Of a stretch of DNA of 8,687 nucleotides, positions 1 through 7,143 are shown one piece after another; position 1 is the stretch's first letter, and the number at the start of each line of letters is the position of its first letter. Source of the DNA: CAYZUC01 sp964481705 (GTDB lineage Bacteria > Bacillota > Clostridia > Lachnospirales > Lachnospiraceae); NCBI GenBank assembly GCA_964481705.1, contig CAYZUC010000112.1, forward strand, positions 1 to 8,687, written 5' to 3'. The notes beneath the pieces were generated by a model. That model had not been told where the DNA came from and made no database searches. It saw only the letters and a list, made by a program, of their open reading frames with translations. A program made the position numbers and the translations under genes.

Positions 1-460
1 TCAACATAACAGCCGGTTCAAAAACCCCACTAAAGTAGGAAGAATAAACGGTTCCGTTTGGATAGTCGGTTCCTGTCTCATCCGTTGCTGGATCGTAATA
101 AGAACCATAAAAACTTCCGTCTGCTTTTACTACAACATTGGTAGACCAATCTCCCGCAGCATTACTAAATACAAATTCCTGTCCCTCTTCACCTAAAAAA
201 GTATAATCAATGCCATCCTCTGAATACCCATAATCAATGGGCTCATCATCCGTGGTATCTATGGTTTCCTCCGATGCATCCTCCTGTGTTGCCTCTTCCG
301 TCTTCTGATTTTGTTCGTCCAAGGCCTTCTCTACCGCCTCATCGACTGCTTTCTGGAATGCCTCACTCTGATCAGTGGCTGTGTCTTTTCCACAACCGGA
401 TAGCATAATCGAGCTGATTGCTATCATAATTCCCATTACAACAAATTTTCTCAATTTCAT
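1..460 (-). CDS. Secreted lipoprotein of unknown function (C-terminus beyond window)
   Basis: An open frame runs from an ATG at 460 to the window edge without a stop (153 codons seen). AGGAGG lies about 6 nt upstream of the ATG, which fixes the start. Residues 2-5 are basic (K2, R4) and are followed by a hydrophobic stretch and a lipobox L20-S-G-C23, so the protein is predicted to be lipid-modified at Cys23 and held on the outer face of the membrane. Residues 24 to about 75 form a hydrophilic, acidic Glu/Gln/Asp/Thr-rich linker. From about residue 80 a folded, aromatic- and glycine-rich region begins (DYTFLGEEGQEF, then ADGSFYGSYYD and YPNGTVYSSYFSG). I recall similar DGSFxGxYxD / YPNGTVY patterns in uncharacterised clostridial lipoproteins, but I cannot name a function. 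It is transcribed divergently from the sulfatase-like gene. Confidence 0.85.
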   Translation of the reverse strand, partial: MKLRKFVVMGIMIAISSIMLSGCGKDTATDQSEAFQKAVDEAVEKALDEQNQKTEEATQEDASEETIDTTDDEPIDYGYSEDGIDYTFLGEEGQEFVFSNAAGDWSTNVVVKADGSFYGSYYDPATDETGTDYPNGTVYSSYFSGVFEPAVML

Positions 461-662
461 TTTTATCCTCCTATCATTTTTACATCCCCACCTTCGTATC
501 TTAATAGATAGAAGGCTTTCTACTAACACCAAAAACATAATATCTTTTTTTTTCAATCATGAATAGTCATTCTTTTCCTTGCATCTGAAAATTGTATATG
601 GTAAATCCGTTCTTTTTTTGCTATCTTATTACTATGACCAAAGAAAAAAGGAGATATACAAA
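461..662. other. Divergent intergenic region between lipoprotein and sulfatase-like genes
   Basis: This 202-bp AT-rich spacer must hold the promoters of both flanking genes, but I could not find a convincing -35/-10 pair on either strand. A short inverted repeat, TAGAA-ggct-TTCTA (509-522), lies about 50 bp upstream of the lipoprotein start and could be an operator, although it is short enough to occur by chance. Ribosome binding sites are clear at both ends. No small gene is supported here. Confidence 0.5.
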
Positions 663-2285
663 ATGAAGAAAATTATTATAGCAAGACGGAAAGCAGCACC
701 CGCATTACTACTATTGTTCCTCACCATGCTGTTTTTTGGACCTTGTGAGGTATATGCAGGCAGTATATCTGATTTTAAAGCTTATTATGGAATCGGCACA
801 TTATGCTTCCTTATGTTGCTTGCTACTATTGTCTGTTTTCTTATTACGTTTATTATTTTGTGTTTATTACCAAAGGGTATCTATGAAATCTGTGTCGTTC
901 TGATTTTTGCGGTCAGTCTGATGACATACATCCAGAATATGTTTCTCAATGGTTCCATGGTGAAGCTGGATGGAGACACCTCTGCCTTTCAAAATATGAA
1001 GGGCTTATCTCTTATCAATCTGGCGATTTGGCTTTTGGTTTTCGTTACGCTTTTTATCTTCTGGCATATGAGAAAAGAATTGTTTGCATCCGTGGCAAAA
1101 ATAGTTCCAGTTGGTCTGATTTTGGTTCAACTCATTGGATTTGTTTTTCTTTTCTTTACCACAGATTTTCATGTAGAACAATCGTTAATTATAGATAAGC
1201 AAAATATGTTTTCGGTTTGCAAGAACCGAAATATCATCGTTTTTGTTCTGGATTACTTTGATAACCGTTACATACCGAAGGCACTTGCAGATAATCCGGA
1301 GCTATTGGATGATTTAGGTGGATTTACTTACTACCACAATACTACTTCCAGATATTCTACAACTTTTCCCTCTGTCCCGTACCTACTCACAGGGAAAGAC
1401 TATCTCTTTGACCACTGGTATGCGGACTATCTTGATGATGCTTTTCGGGATTCTGAGAATATCAAGAATATGGAAGATGCCGGGTATCATCTTCGTACTT
1501 ATACGGAAGCGTCAAACCTGGGTGAGACCGCTACCGAAGTCTTCGAAAATGTCAAATACGGAAGACCGGCTCCTTCCTATATAGGAATAGCAAAGGGAAT
1601 GCTTAAGATTTCCCTATATCGTTATCTCCCGTACGCTTTCAAACAACGTTTCTTTGTTTATACGGGCGATGTACAAAAAATGTCAGTCAAAGATAGTGGA
1701 TATATGATTGATGACAGTGAATTTTACAAGGAAATGCTTACGCAGGGCCTCCATTTTGAAGAAGGTAAAGGAGAATTCAGTTTTTATCATCTAATGGGTG
1801 CACATGAGCCATATACCTTGGGTGCGGATGGCAGTGATGTCGCAGAAAGTACATGTAACAGTCAGATTGAGGGATGCTTTACGATTATTAATTCTTATAT
1901 TGATATGCTCAAAGAAGAGAGATTGTTCGAAAATAGTATGATTATCATTACCGCTGATCATGGTATTCACAGCAAGGATGTAGTAATGCATGAAGTTAAC
2001 ACTCCCATCCTTTTTGTGAAAGAAATGGGAGCGGATGATTCGAGTGCTTTAATGGAAAATAATGACCCTATGAGCCACGAAGTTCTTTTAAAATGGATTC
2101 AGTCGGCCGTAGCAGGCGACGAGCACAATGCCGTTGCAGAAGACCCCCGTGTATTCTATCATTTGGAAGATAAAAATCCAAACATTTTAGGGGTTCGTGA
2201 GTACAAGGTTCATGGTGATGCCAACCAGTTTGAAAACTGGGAGGATACCGGCATTGAGTATAAAAACGAAGACAATTACTATTAA
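663..2285 (+). CDS. Membrane-anchored sulfatase-family (LTA synthase-like) hydrolase/transferase
   Basis: A 540-residue protein. The ATG at 663 is chosen because AAAGGAG lies about 9 nt upstream; an in-frame TTG at 579 has no ribosome binding site. Five hydrophobic segments (about 12-26, 44-68, 72-90, 115-134, 147-166) precede a C-terminal domain predicted to lie outside the cell, the same layout as lipoteichoic acid synthases. Alkaline phosphatase/sulfatase superfamily motifs are visible: a metal-binding strand ending in D197, a TFPSVPYLLTG segment (T234-G244) that lines up with the sulfatase CxPSRxxLLTG motif but with Thr234 in place of Cys, HEPY at H381, ADHG at D432-H433, and H443 followed by TPILFVK. 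D197/T234/D432/H433 match the metal and nucleophile set of Thr-dependent enzymes such as LtaS. A phospho-group or phosphoglycerol transfer or hydrolysis role at the cell surface is inferred; the substrate is unknown. Its stop overlaps the stop of the convergent protease gene. Confidence 0.85.
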   Translation: MKKIIIARRKAAPALLLLFLTMLFFGPCEVYAGSISDFKAYYGIGTLCFLMLLATIVCFLITFIILCLLPKGIYEICVVLIFAVSLMTYIQNMFLNGSMVKLDGDTSAFQNMKGLSLINLAIWLLVFVTLFIFWHMRKELFASVAKIVPVGLILVQLIGFVFLFFTTDFHVEQSLIIDKQNMFSVCKNRNIIVFVLDYFDNRYIPKALADNPELLDDLGGFTYYHNTTSRYSTTFPSVPYLLTGKDYLFDHWYADYLDDAFRDSENIKNMEDAGYHLRTYTEASNLGETATEVFENVKYGRPAPSYIGIAKGMLKISLYRYLPYAFKQRFFVYTGDVQKMSVKDSGYMIDDSEFYKEMLTQGLHFEEGKGEFSFYHLMGAHEPYTLGADGSDVAESTCNSQIEGCFTIINSYIDMLKEERLFENSMIIITADHGIHSKDVVMHEVNTPILFVKEMGADDSSALMENNDPMSHEVLLKWIQSAVAGDEHNAVAEDPRVFYHLEDKNPNILGVREYKVHGDANQFENWEDTGIEYKNEDNYY

Positions 2286-3100
2286 TCCATTGCTTTCTTT
2301 GGCGTACGATAAAGACGTAATGTCCACCAAACAGTTACTACCAGACATAACGTTATCCAAATCTCACTGACAGACATAGATACAACACTTTTCTGATACA
2401 GGGCAGGAAAAATATCAAAAACTGCATGAGCCAGGACCGCGATAAGTAAATAGATTTTCTTATTCTCGCGAATTCCATAGTAGACAACACAAGTCAATGA
2501 AACATGCAAAGCCATTGCAATGATTCTCTCATATATACTTAAAAATGCAGACATGCCGCCAAAGGAGGTTACCACATCCACTACTGTCTTTTGAAAAACA
2601 TCTGCCTGATCTGCTGTGACTTTCATAGATGACATCACGGCATCTAATCCCATCGTCTGTATCATCACTGCAATCACAAGATAAGTAACGATGGCTGGAA
2701 GTGATACTGCCCATACTTCCACTCCTCCATGTCCGATTCCATACATAATTACATCATTAGTTGTCTTTTCCTTTTTCCAAAGAAATTTGAGAACGATATA
2801 ACGACCGCATTCTTCAAAAACTCCAGCCATTGTAATTCCATATAAAACGTATGCCCATACATGACCATTGATGAATCGTGATACGGGATTACTTAAGATA
2901 ATACAGAAAATGTGGGGAATTAATTCAAGAACACGAACGCTCACCAAAAAGCCTGCAGCACCGATAAAAGCCGCTGAAATTTTCACCTGTTTTCTGCATC
3001 GGATCTTCCAAAATAAGAATACCGCGATTGGTAACACCAAAAGTAAAATAACCGTAATCGTTAAAGAAATAATCGTTTGATTTGTAATGGAATTCATCAT
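2282..3100 (-). CDS. YhfC-family (CPBP/PrsW-like) intramembrane protease
   Basis: A 272-residue polytopic membrane protein with about seven hydrophobic segments. The expected conserved residues of the YhfC group of glutamic-type intramembrane proteases are present: E96-E97-x-x-R100 (EECGRY), G121-I-G-H124-G-G-V-E128, H199 (ALHVS) and H225-x-x-x-D229 (AHAVFD). These polar residues sit within hydrophobic stretches, as needed for a site inside the membrane. The start has two tandem ATGs (3100 and 3097) behind AAAGGAGG; the second has the more usual spacing of about 7 nt. It is the last gene of a same-strand run with two membrane genes of unknown function 58 bp and more upstream. Its stop shares four bases (TTAA) with the stop of the plus-strand sulfatase-like gene. 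The substrate is unknown; relatives have been linked to peptide processing, self-immunity or anti-sigma factor cleavage, and I infer only an envelope proteolysis role. Confidence 0.85.
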   Translation of the reverse strand: MMNSITNQTIISLTITVILLLVLPIAVFLFWKIRCRKQVKISAAFIGAAGFLVSVRVLELIPHIFCIILSNPVSRFINGHVWAYVLYGITMAGVFEECGRYIVLKFLWKKEKTTNDVIMYGIGHGGVEVWAVSLPAIVTYLVIAVMIQTMGLDAVMSSMKVTADQADVFQKTVVDVVTSFGGMSAFLSIYERIIAMALHVSLTCVVYYGIRENKKIYLLIAVLAHAVFDIFPALYQKSVVSMSVSEIWITLCLVVTVWWTLRLYRTPKKAMD

Positions 3101-3158
3101 TTAGCCTCCTTTAAAATCTTTTTCGTATTAATACAAATATAATAGAGGTCGAAGGGGT

Positions 3159-3602
3159 TCATTTCTCTGCAATCTCATTTTTCTGTGCAACTCTGTTTTT
3201 GATTCCAAAAATCACACTCCATACGGGATACCAAATGAACGCACAAAGAATCATGTCACCATATGGAAGATACGTCATCACATCCGTTTCTATTGCGGAT
3301 ATCAAATGCCAAAAGGCAAGCCATCCCATTCCAATAATAGATACTCCGATTACCAAAAGACAATAAATAAATAATACCTTCCACTCAGAGAACCTGTCTA
3401 GCAGTGTGAAAACAAAACTAACTGCATAGGGAATCAGCAATGGTAAAAATATCATGATCATATGCATAATAACTAATTCGATAATCCACTTAGTATCGTA
3501 ATAGTCTCTCTTTGAAAATACATAACCCATATCTCCAACAATTATTCTGCAAGTCCAGAACAGGAAAAGAGCCAAAGACCCCCAGCCAAAAATCTTCTTC
3601 AT
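3159..3602 (-). CDS. Four-helix integral membrane protein, unknown function
   Basis: A 147-residue protein read from ATG at 3602, with GAGGAAA about 6 nt upstream. Four hydrophobic segments are seen (about 4-22, 40-66, 76-100, 114-133), with short polar loops and a basic/acidic cytoplasmic-type tail (IKNRVAQKNEIAEK). I recognise no family motif and no catalytic residues. It lies 55 bp downstream of the anchored 184-residue protein and 58 bp upstream of the YhfC-type protease on the same strand, so it is probably co-transcribed with them. A partner or substrate role for the protease is possible but not shown. The coding call rests on frame length, the ribosome binding site and the regular membrane topology. 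Confidence 0.7.
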   Translation of the reverse strand: MKKIFGWGSLALFLFWTCRIIVGDMGYVFSKRDYYDTKWIIELVIMHMIMIFLPLLIPYAVSFVFTLLDRFSEWKVLFIYCLLVIGVSIIGMGWLAFWHLISAIETDVMTYLPYGDMILCAFIWYPVWSVIFGIKNRVAQKNEIAEK

Positions 3603-3657
3603 GATATTTCCTCAACACTTCCTTACGGTTCTCTTTTGTATAAACAGATCCACCCTG

Positions 3658-4212
3658 CTACGTCTGGTAGGTAGGATTCATGTCATCTACTTCCCAGTCC
3701 CCATTCCGGTACTCCATCTCCACATTAAATCCTTCCGCCTCATGAATCAGCGGATAGGATACTCCTATCTGAAGTTCCGATTTTTTCTTTATCTTTTTAT
3801 TTTTCTTACTGTCTTTTTTCCATCTGATATTTAGATTGGTCCAATCAAAATCCGTCTTCGAGAAGTCCTCATATCCATTCTCACACAAATATGTCTTGAC
3901 CTCATTTCCATCCTTTGGAATCTCAGCATCCCCGCTAAAAACCAGTACCAATGTATTCTCATCCGCATAGTTATCTTCGACCCATCCGGCATAACCATCA
4001 ATGGAATACTGCGAAAACTCTGCAATATTAATGGTGACTAGTCTTGTTTCCTTTTGCATTCCCTTCAATAAAATAATCTTCGGGGTCAGCGTCTGAAGCA
4101 TCTGTGAGGCTGTCGATGATAAATCCTCTCCAAATCCAGTCGTAAATATCATAGCTAGAGTAACAATGATACAAATAAGTAAGCTAAGGAATCCTTTTTT
4201 TCTGTCCTTCAT
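3658..4212 (-). CDS. N-terminally membrane-anchored extracytoplasmic protein, unknown function
   Basis: A 184-residue protein if read from ATG at 4212. The frame stays open to an ATG at 4296, but that start would fall inside a hairpin and upstream of a probable -10 element (4252-4260), so the shorter form is preferred even though its ribosome binding site is weak (AAAGG about 13 nt away). The N-terminus is typical of an anchor: MKDRKKG, then a hydrophobic helix at about 8-25. The rest is soluble and mixed alpha/beta in character, with a strongly basic, lysine-rich patch at 132-144 and an acidic C-terminus (NGDWEVDDMNP). No Cys follows the helix in a lipobox, so it is not a lipoprotein. I do not recognise a family. 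It follows the MATE gene on the same strand and begins the group ending in the YhfC-type protease. Confidence 0.7.
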   Translation of the reverse strand: MKDRKKGFLSLLICIIVTLAMIFTTGFGEDLSSTASQMLQTLTPKIILLKGMQKETRLVTINIAEFSQYSIDGYAGWVEDNYADENTLVLVFSGDAEIPKDGNEVKTYLCENGYEDFSKTDFDWTNLNIRWKKDSKKNKKIKKKSELQIGVSYPLIHEAEGFNVEMEYRNGDWEVDDMNPTYQT

Positions 4213-4251
4213 GATAGTAATAAAACCTTTCCGTAAATTAATTCTTGTATC

Positions 4252-4260
4252 ATCATAGCA
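4252..4260 (-). promoter_or_regulatory. Candidate extended -10 promoter for the 184-residue anchored protein
   Basis: On the minus strand the bases TGC-TATGAT form an extended -10 element (TGN plus a 5/6 match to TATAAT). No good -35 is seen, which is tolerated by extended -10 promoters. Transcription would begin near 4245, giving a leader of about 33 nt to the ATG at 4212. This would let the membrane/protease gene group be expressed separately from the MATE cassette. Confidence 0.4.
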
Positions 4261-4287
4261 TGATTTTGAGCAAAAGGAAACCTTCAG

Positions 4288-4312
4288 AATCCACATCTCT
4301 CAAATGTGAATC
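4288..4312 (-). repeat. Hairpin at the end of the MATE gene
   Basis: Minus-strand arms GATTCACAT (4312-4304) and ATGTGGATT (4296-4288) pair over 9 positions, with two G-U pairs in RNA, around a 7-nt loop. The first arm starts in the MATE stop codon. The stem could partly terminate transcription or protect the 3' end, but the sequence after it has only short T runs (TTT, TTTT), so it is not a textbook rho-independent terminator. Confidence 0.35.
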
Positions 4313-5637
4313 TATGCCTCCCGAGTCCTCCTATTCTCTGTTGTGATAAACATAATTGTCAGCAGAATCGTAATCACTTCCGTAACCGGAGCAACCAACC
4401 AAATGCCTGTCATGCCAAAGAGAACCGGCAGCACAAAGATGCAGATCAATAATATGACCAATCCACGAGACGCAGAGATAATTGCAGACTCCTTTGCTTT
4501 TCCAATGGAAGTAAAGTACATGGAAGAAATTGAATTAATCCCGGAGAACAAGAACGATACCATAAAGATCATCATTCCGGAATGAACCATCTCCCGTACG
4601 GATGTATCCTTCACAAACACACTGCTGTACCAGTCAATAATCACAAACATGATTGCCATAACCACTATTCCGCATCCAAGTACCATTTCATTCGTCTTTC
4701 TGCGAATACCTTTGGCCAATTCCCAGTCTTTCGCACCATAGGCAAAGCTCATGATCGGACTGGAGCCCTGACCAAATCCGATGACCACCATACTGAAGAG
4801 ATATGACACATATCCTACAATCGTAAAAGCAGTAACTCCGTCCACTCCGATTCTCTTCATGATAACATAGTTGTATGCAAACATAGAAATGCACATGGCT
4901 ATCTCACCAATGAACTCCGAGCTTCCATTCAATATCATGTTGCGACATGCTTCTTTTGAAAAAGAAAATCTGCCCAGGCGATACACCTTTGCTTTTACCT
5001 GGAAGAAATACAGGTTGCACAATAAGCCTACTACTGTCGCGATCAGGGAAGCAATTGCAATTCCACGTACACCAAGTCCCAGCCATCTTGTAAACCAGTA
5101 ATCCAATGCAACATTAATAAGCACGGAAAGTACATTAACCTTCATGAAGAACTGCGGGTCACCTTCTCCACGAATAAACATTCCAAATGAGGAATTCACC
5201 ACCATGATGGGAAGCTGTAACAGCAGAATCAGGTAATAGTCCTTAAAGTACCCAATTATCACCTCATTTGCGTTTAGTACCCGAAGCATCGGATGGAAAC
5301 AAAACAATGTGACTACGCTTACTGCAATAGACATAAGAATTGTGGTTGCCATCGTCTGGTTAAATACATTCTTGCACTTCTCTACTTCACCTGCTCCAAA
5401 CAGCATCTGTGAGATAGCTGAGCCTCCAACTGACAACATCAATCCAACCGCCAGAAAAAGATATACAATTGGAAGTCCCAGATTCACGGCGGCAATTCCT
5501 TCCTTTCCGATATAGTTTCCGATGAAGAATCCATCCACCAATGTAATCATGGATGTCAATACCATCGAAATGATTGCAGGTATGGAAAACTGCAAAATTG
5601 TCTTTCCTTTGTTCTCTCTAATCATGTCCAGATTCAT
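4312..5637 (-). CDS. MATE-family multidrug efflux transporter
   Basis: A 441-residue integral membrane protein with two related lobes of about six helices each, the usual length for MATE antiporters, which export cationic drugs using Na+ or H+ gradients. Seen motifs include D35 in TLVDGFFIG in the first helix, GGSAISQMLFGAGEVEK (about 71-87), IRGEGDPQF (about 155-163) and, in the second lobe, GFGQGSSPIMSFAYGAKDWE (about 287-306), which resembles the MepA-like subgroup. The start at 5637 is set by AGAGGAG about 6 nt upstream; an in-frame TTG at 5661 lies upstream of that ribosome binding site and is rejected. The gene follows the AraC-type regulator by 87 bp on the same strand. Its ribosome binding site lies in one arm of a long inverted repeat, so translation may depend on which promoter made the mRNA. 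The substrate cannot be read from the sequence. Confidence 0.95.
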   Translation of the reverse strand: MNLDMIRENKGKTILQFSIPAIISMVLTSMITLVDGFFIGNYIGKEGIAAVNLGLPIVYLFLAVGLMLSVGGSAISQMLFGAGEVEKCKNVFNQTMATTILMSIAVSVVTLFCFHPMLRVLNANEVIIGYFKDYYLILLLQLPIMVVNSSFGMFIRGEGDPQFFMKVNVLSVLINVALDYWFTRWLGLGVRGIAIASLIATVVGLLCNLYFFQVKAKVYRLGRFSFSKEACRNMILNGSSEFIGEIAMCISMFAYNYVIMKRIGVDGVTAFTIVGYVSYLFSMVVIGFGQGSSPIMSFAYGAKDWELAKGIRRKTNEMVLGCGIVVMAIMFVIIDWYSSVFVKDTSVREMVHSGMMIFMVSFLFSGINSISSMYFTSIGKAKESAIISASRGLVILLICIFVLPVLFGMTGIWLVAPVTEVITILLTIMFITTENRRTREA

Positions 5638-5640
5638 AAA

Positions 5641-5699
5641 AATCTCCTCTCTATATTTCAACTACTTGCATCGTGTAGCCTCATTATAGAGAGAAGATT
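5641..5699 (-). promoter_or_regulatory. Inverted repeat that can pair with the MATE Shine-Dalgarno sequence
   Basis: On the minus strand AATCTTCTCTCTATA (5699-5685) and TATAGAGAGGAGATT (5655-5641) are complementary at all 15 positions if one G-U pair is allowed in RNA. The loop is 29 nt and contains a small inner CTAC/GTAG pair. The second arm contains the MATE ribosome binding site (AGAGGAG). The first arm overlaps the candidate -10 box. Two roles are possible: an RNA stem that blocks MATE translation in transcripts read through from upstream, or a DNA operator for a dimeric regulator. Confidence 0.6.
5683..5688 (-). promoter_or_regulatory. Candidate -10 box of a MATE-specific promoter
   Basis: TATAAT on the minus strand is a perfect -10 hexamer. 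The hexamer 17 nt upstream (AAGAAT) is a poor -35, which would fit a promoter needing an activator such as the adjacent AraC-type protein. The start would fall near 5676, leaving a leader of about 38 nt that lacks the upstream arm of the inverted repeat. In AT-rich DNA a lone TATAAT can occur by chance. Confidence 0.4.
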
Positions 5700-5724
5700 G
5701 AAATTATTCTTCTGGATTCTTGCC

Positions 5725-6558
5725 CTATTTAATTGGAATGCATATGTCCATGGAGAAGTGCATGGTCTCGCAATTGACTTCGCGATACAAATCAAAGCCA
5801 TATCGTTCATCAATCTCGTAATGATAGTGAGGGATCCACACATTGAACATAGTCTGATAACAGGAGTAAATCTCTTGTGGACATCCGGTAAAATGATAGA
5901 CCGCAAATTTTCCACCATTCATACAGTACTGGTTTTCCAAAGTACAGCCCTCTGGTGCACTGATGCACAGATCATAGAGACAGCTTTCCTTGTCTGTGAT
6001 GGAAGGATCATCATAGGTTCTTTCAAAGAATAAGGTATCTTCCCGGATATAATCCCGATACTTTCTATCAAATGCCGACCAATCTCCACCCAGATTGTTA
6101 TAGCTTCCAATCTGCCTCTCATAAATCACCTGAACCTCAGGAAAATGCTCGATTGTAACCTTTTTATCACATTCCTCAAAGGATTTGATTTCGATGATCT
6201 CCTGTTTTATAAAAGGATGCCCCATCGATCTTTGCATTACACTTTTACGAAATTCAGCAGGTGATGTATTATGGTACTGCTTAAACACAGAGCTGTAGTT
6301 GGATGGACTGTAACCATAGTCAAATCCGATATCCGTAATCTTACGGCCACGCTCGACCTTCAGTCGAAATGCGCTCTGATCGATTCGCATTCTCTTGATA
6401 AACGCATACAGACTCTCGCCTGTCTCTTCCTTGAAAACACGACTGAAATAGAACTTGGAGAAGTTACAGTAGTCAGCAACCTGATCAATGGTAATCTCCT
6501 CATTCATATGCTCCATTATGTAATTGATGGCACGATTCACAACTTCTTTTGTAATCAT
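5725..6558 (-). CDS. AraC-family regulator with C-terminal GyrI-like effector-binding domain
   Basis: A 277-residue transcription regulator. The N-terminal region (about 5-105) is an AraC/XylS DNA-binding domain with two helix-turn-helix units: IDQVADYCNFSKFYFSRVFKE (about 24-44) and ITDIGFDYGYSPSNYSSVFKQ (about 74-94), ending in the typical NTSPAEFRK. Residues from about 115 to 277 match the GyrI-like/AraC effector-binding fold by layout, including a Y-x-x-L-G-x-x-W/F pattern (YNNLGGDWSAF), an acidic ligand-pocket region and an aromatic C-terminus (WIPHYHYEIDERYGFDLYRE). Proteins of this type (Rob, BmrR-like ligand domains) sense small lipophilic or cationic compounds and activate efflux genes. 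The ATG at 6558 has GAGG 5 nt upstream and begins 15 nt after the GNAT stop, implying one transcript. The likely target is the MATE gene immediately downstream; this is inferred from position. Confidence 0.93.
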   Translation of the reverse strand: MITKEVVNRAINYIMEHMNEEITIDQVADYCNFSKFYFSRVFKEETGESLYAFIKRMRIDQSAFRLKVERGRKITDIGFDYGYSPSNYSSVFKQYHNTSPAEFRKSVMQRSMGHPFIKQEIIEIKSFEECDKKVTIEHFPEVQVIYERQIGSYNNLGGDWSAFDRKYRDYIREDTLFFERTYDDPSITDKESCLYDLCISAPEGCTLENQYCMNGGKFAVYHFTGCPQEIYSCYQTMFNVWIPHYHYEIDERYGFDLYREVNCETMHFSMDICIPIK

Positions 6559-6573
6559 TTAACCTCACATATC

Positions 6574-7083
6574 CTATTCTTTATCAGAATATTTATCTTC
6601 CAGATACAATCGTACTCTACCATTACCTTGTTCCCATATAGAAAAACCGCAAGAGAGCAACACATTTTTTGATGCAATGTTTTCTGCATCAACTTCTGCT
6701 GTGACTTTCTTGGCATTGTCCTTCGCCCAAATTCGCTCAACTAACTCCTGAATCATCTGTTTACCAATTCCTCTTCGTAGAAAAGATTCCTCTCCAATCA
6801 GATAATCAATTCCATAAGCATTTTCCTTAGAAAATGTGCCAAATTCTTCATCACTATCTTCACATCTGTAGAAAAGGCACATTCCAATGGGTTGCTCTTC
6901 CCATAATACGATGAGGTATGTTATCCACGACATTTTATCTTGGTATTCTTTGATTTCCGATATCCAATCATCAATCGTAATGCCCATGCTCGGAATCTCA
7001 TACCATCGTTTTACATGAGCTTTGTTTAACCAACCTTCCACTAATGGAATATCCTTGTCACTTAATAATTGTAGTTCCAACAT
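6574..7083 (-). CDS. GNAT-family N-acetyltransferase, possibly AAC(6')-like
   Basis: A 169-residue acetyl-CoA-dependent transferase. The N-terminal pattern L-x-x-K/D-x-x-L-x-x-W-L-x-x-x-H-V-x-x-W-Y (to about residue 28) is typical of the GNAT subgroup containing aminoglycoside 6'-acetyltransferases. The acetyl-CoA-binding core is seen as IDYLIGEESFLRRGIGKQ (about 92-109, with G105-I-G107) and AENIASKNVLLSCGF (about 133-147). The ATG at 7083 has GGGGAAAGG with 7-nt spacing. It is the first gene of the GNAT-AraC-MATE run and has its own strong promoter. The combination with a drug-sensing regulator and an efflux pump suggests detoxification, but GNAT proteins with this N-terminus also act on other amines, so aminoglycoside modification is not established. 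Confidence 0.88.
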   Translation of the reverse strand: MLELQLLSDKDIPLVEGWLNKAHVKRWYEIPSMGITIDDWISEIKEYQDKMSWITYLIVLWEEQPIGMCLFYRCEDSDEEFGTFSKENAYGIDYLIGEESFLRRGIGKQMIQELVERIWAKDNAKKVTAEVDAENIASKNVLLSCGFSIWEQGNGRVRLYLEDKYSDKE

Positions 7084-7143
7084 GTTTGTACCTTTCCCCT
7101 CGTTATCATGTGTATTACTTTCAAAACCATTACAGCTACGTCA

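Noticed and set aside
579..662. Upstream TTG start for the sulfatase-like gene, adding 28 residues
   Set aside because: There is no ribosome binding site before 579, whereas AAAGGAG precedes the ATG at 663 and the protein from there begins with a typical membrane-protein N-terminus.
3125..3153. 10-bp palindrome GTATTAATAC and a possible minus-strand TTCGAC-N17-TAATAC promoter before the protease gene
   Set aside because: The -10 matches consensus at only 3 of 6 positions and the palindrome is pure AT in its core; both are easily chance in this base composition.
4213..4296. Longer N-terminus for the anchored protein, from ATG 4296
   Set aside because: The extra 28 residues look non-coding, the ATG lies in a hairpin arm, and a probable -10 element falls downstream of it.
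5698..6033. 111-codon plus-strand open frame antisense to the AraC gene
   Set aside because: It is antisense to the effector domain of the regulator and has no support of its own.
6271..6672. 133-codon plus-strand open frame antisense to the AraC and GNAT genes
   Set aside because: It is fully antisense to two well-supported genes, has no ribosome binding site and matches no family; it is a shadow frame.
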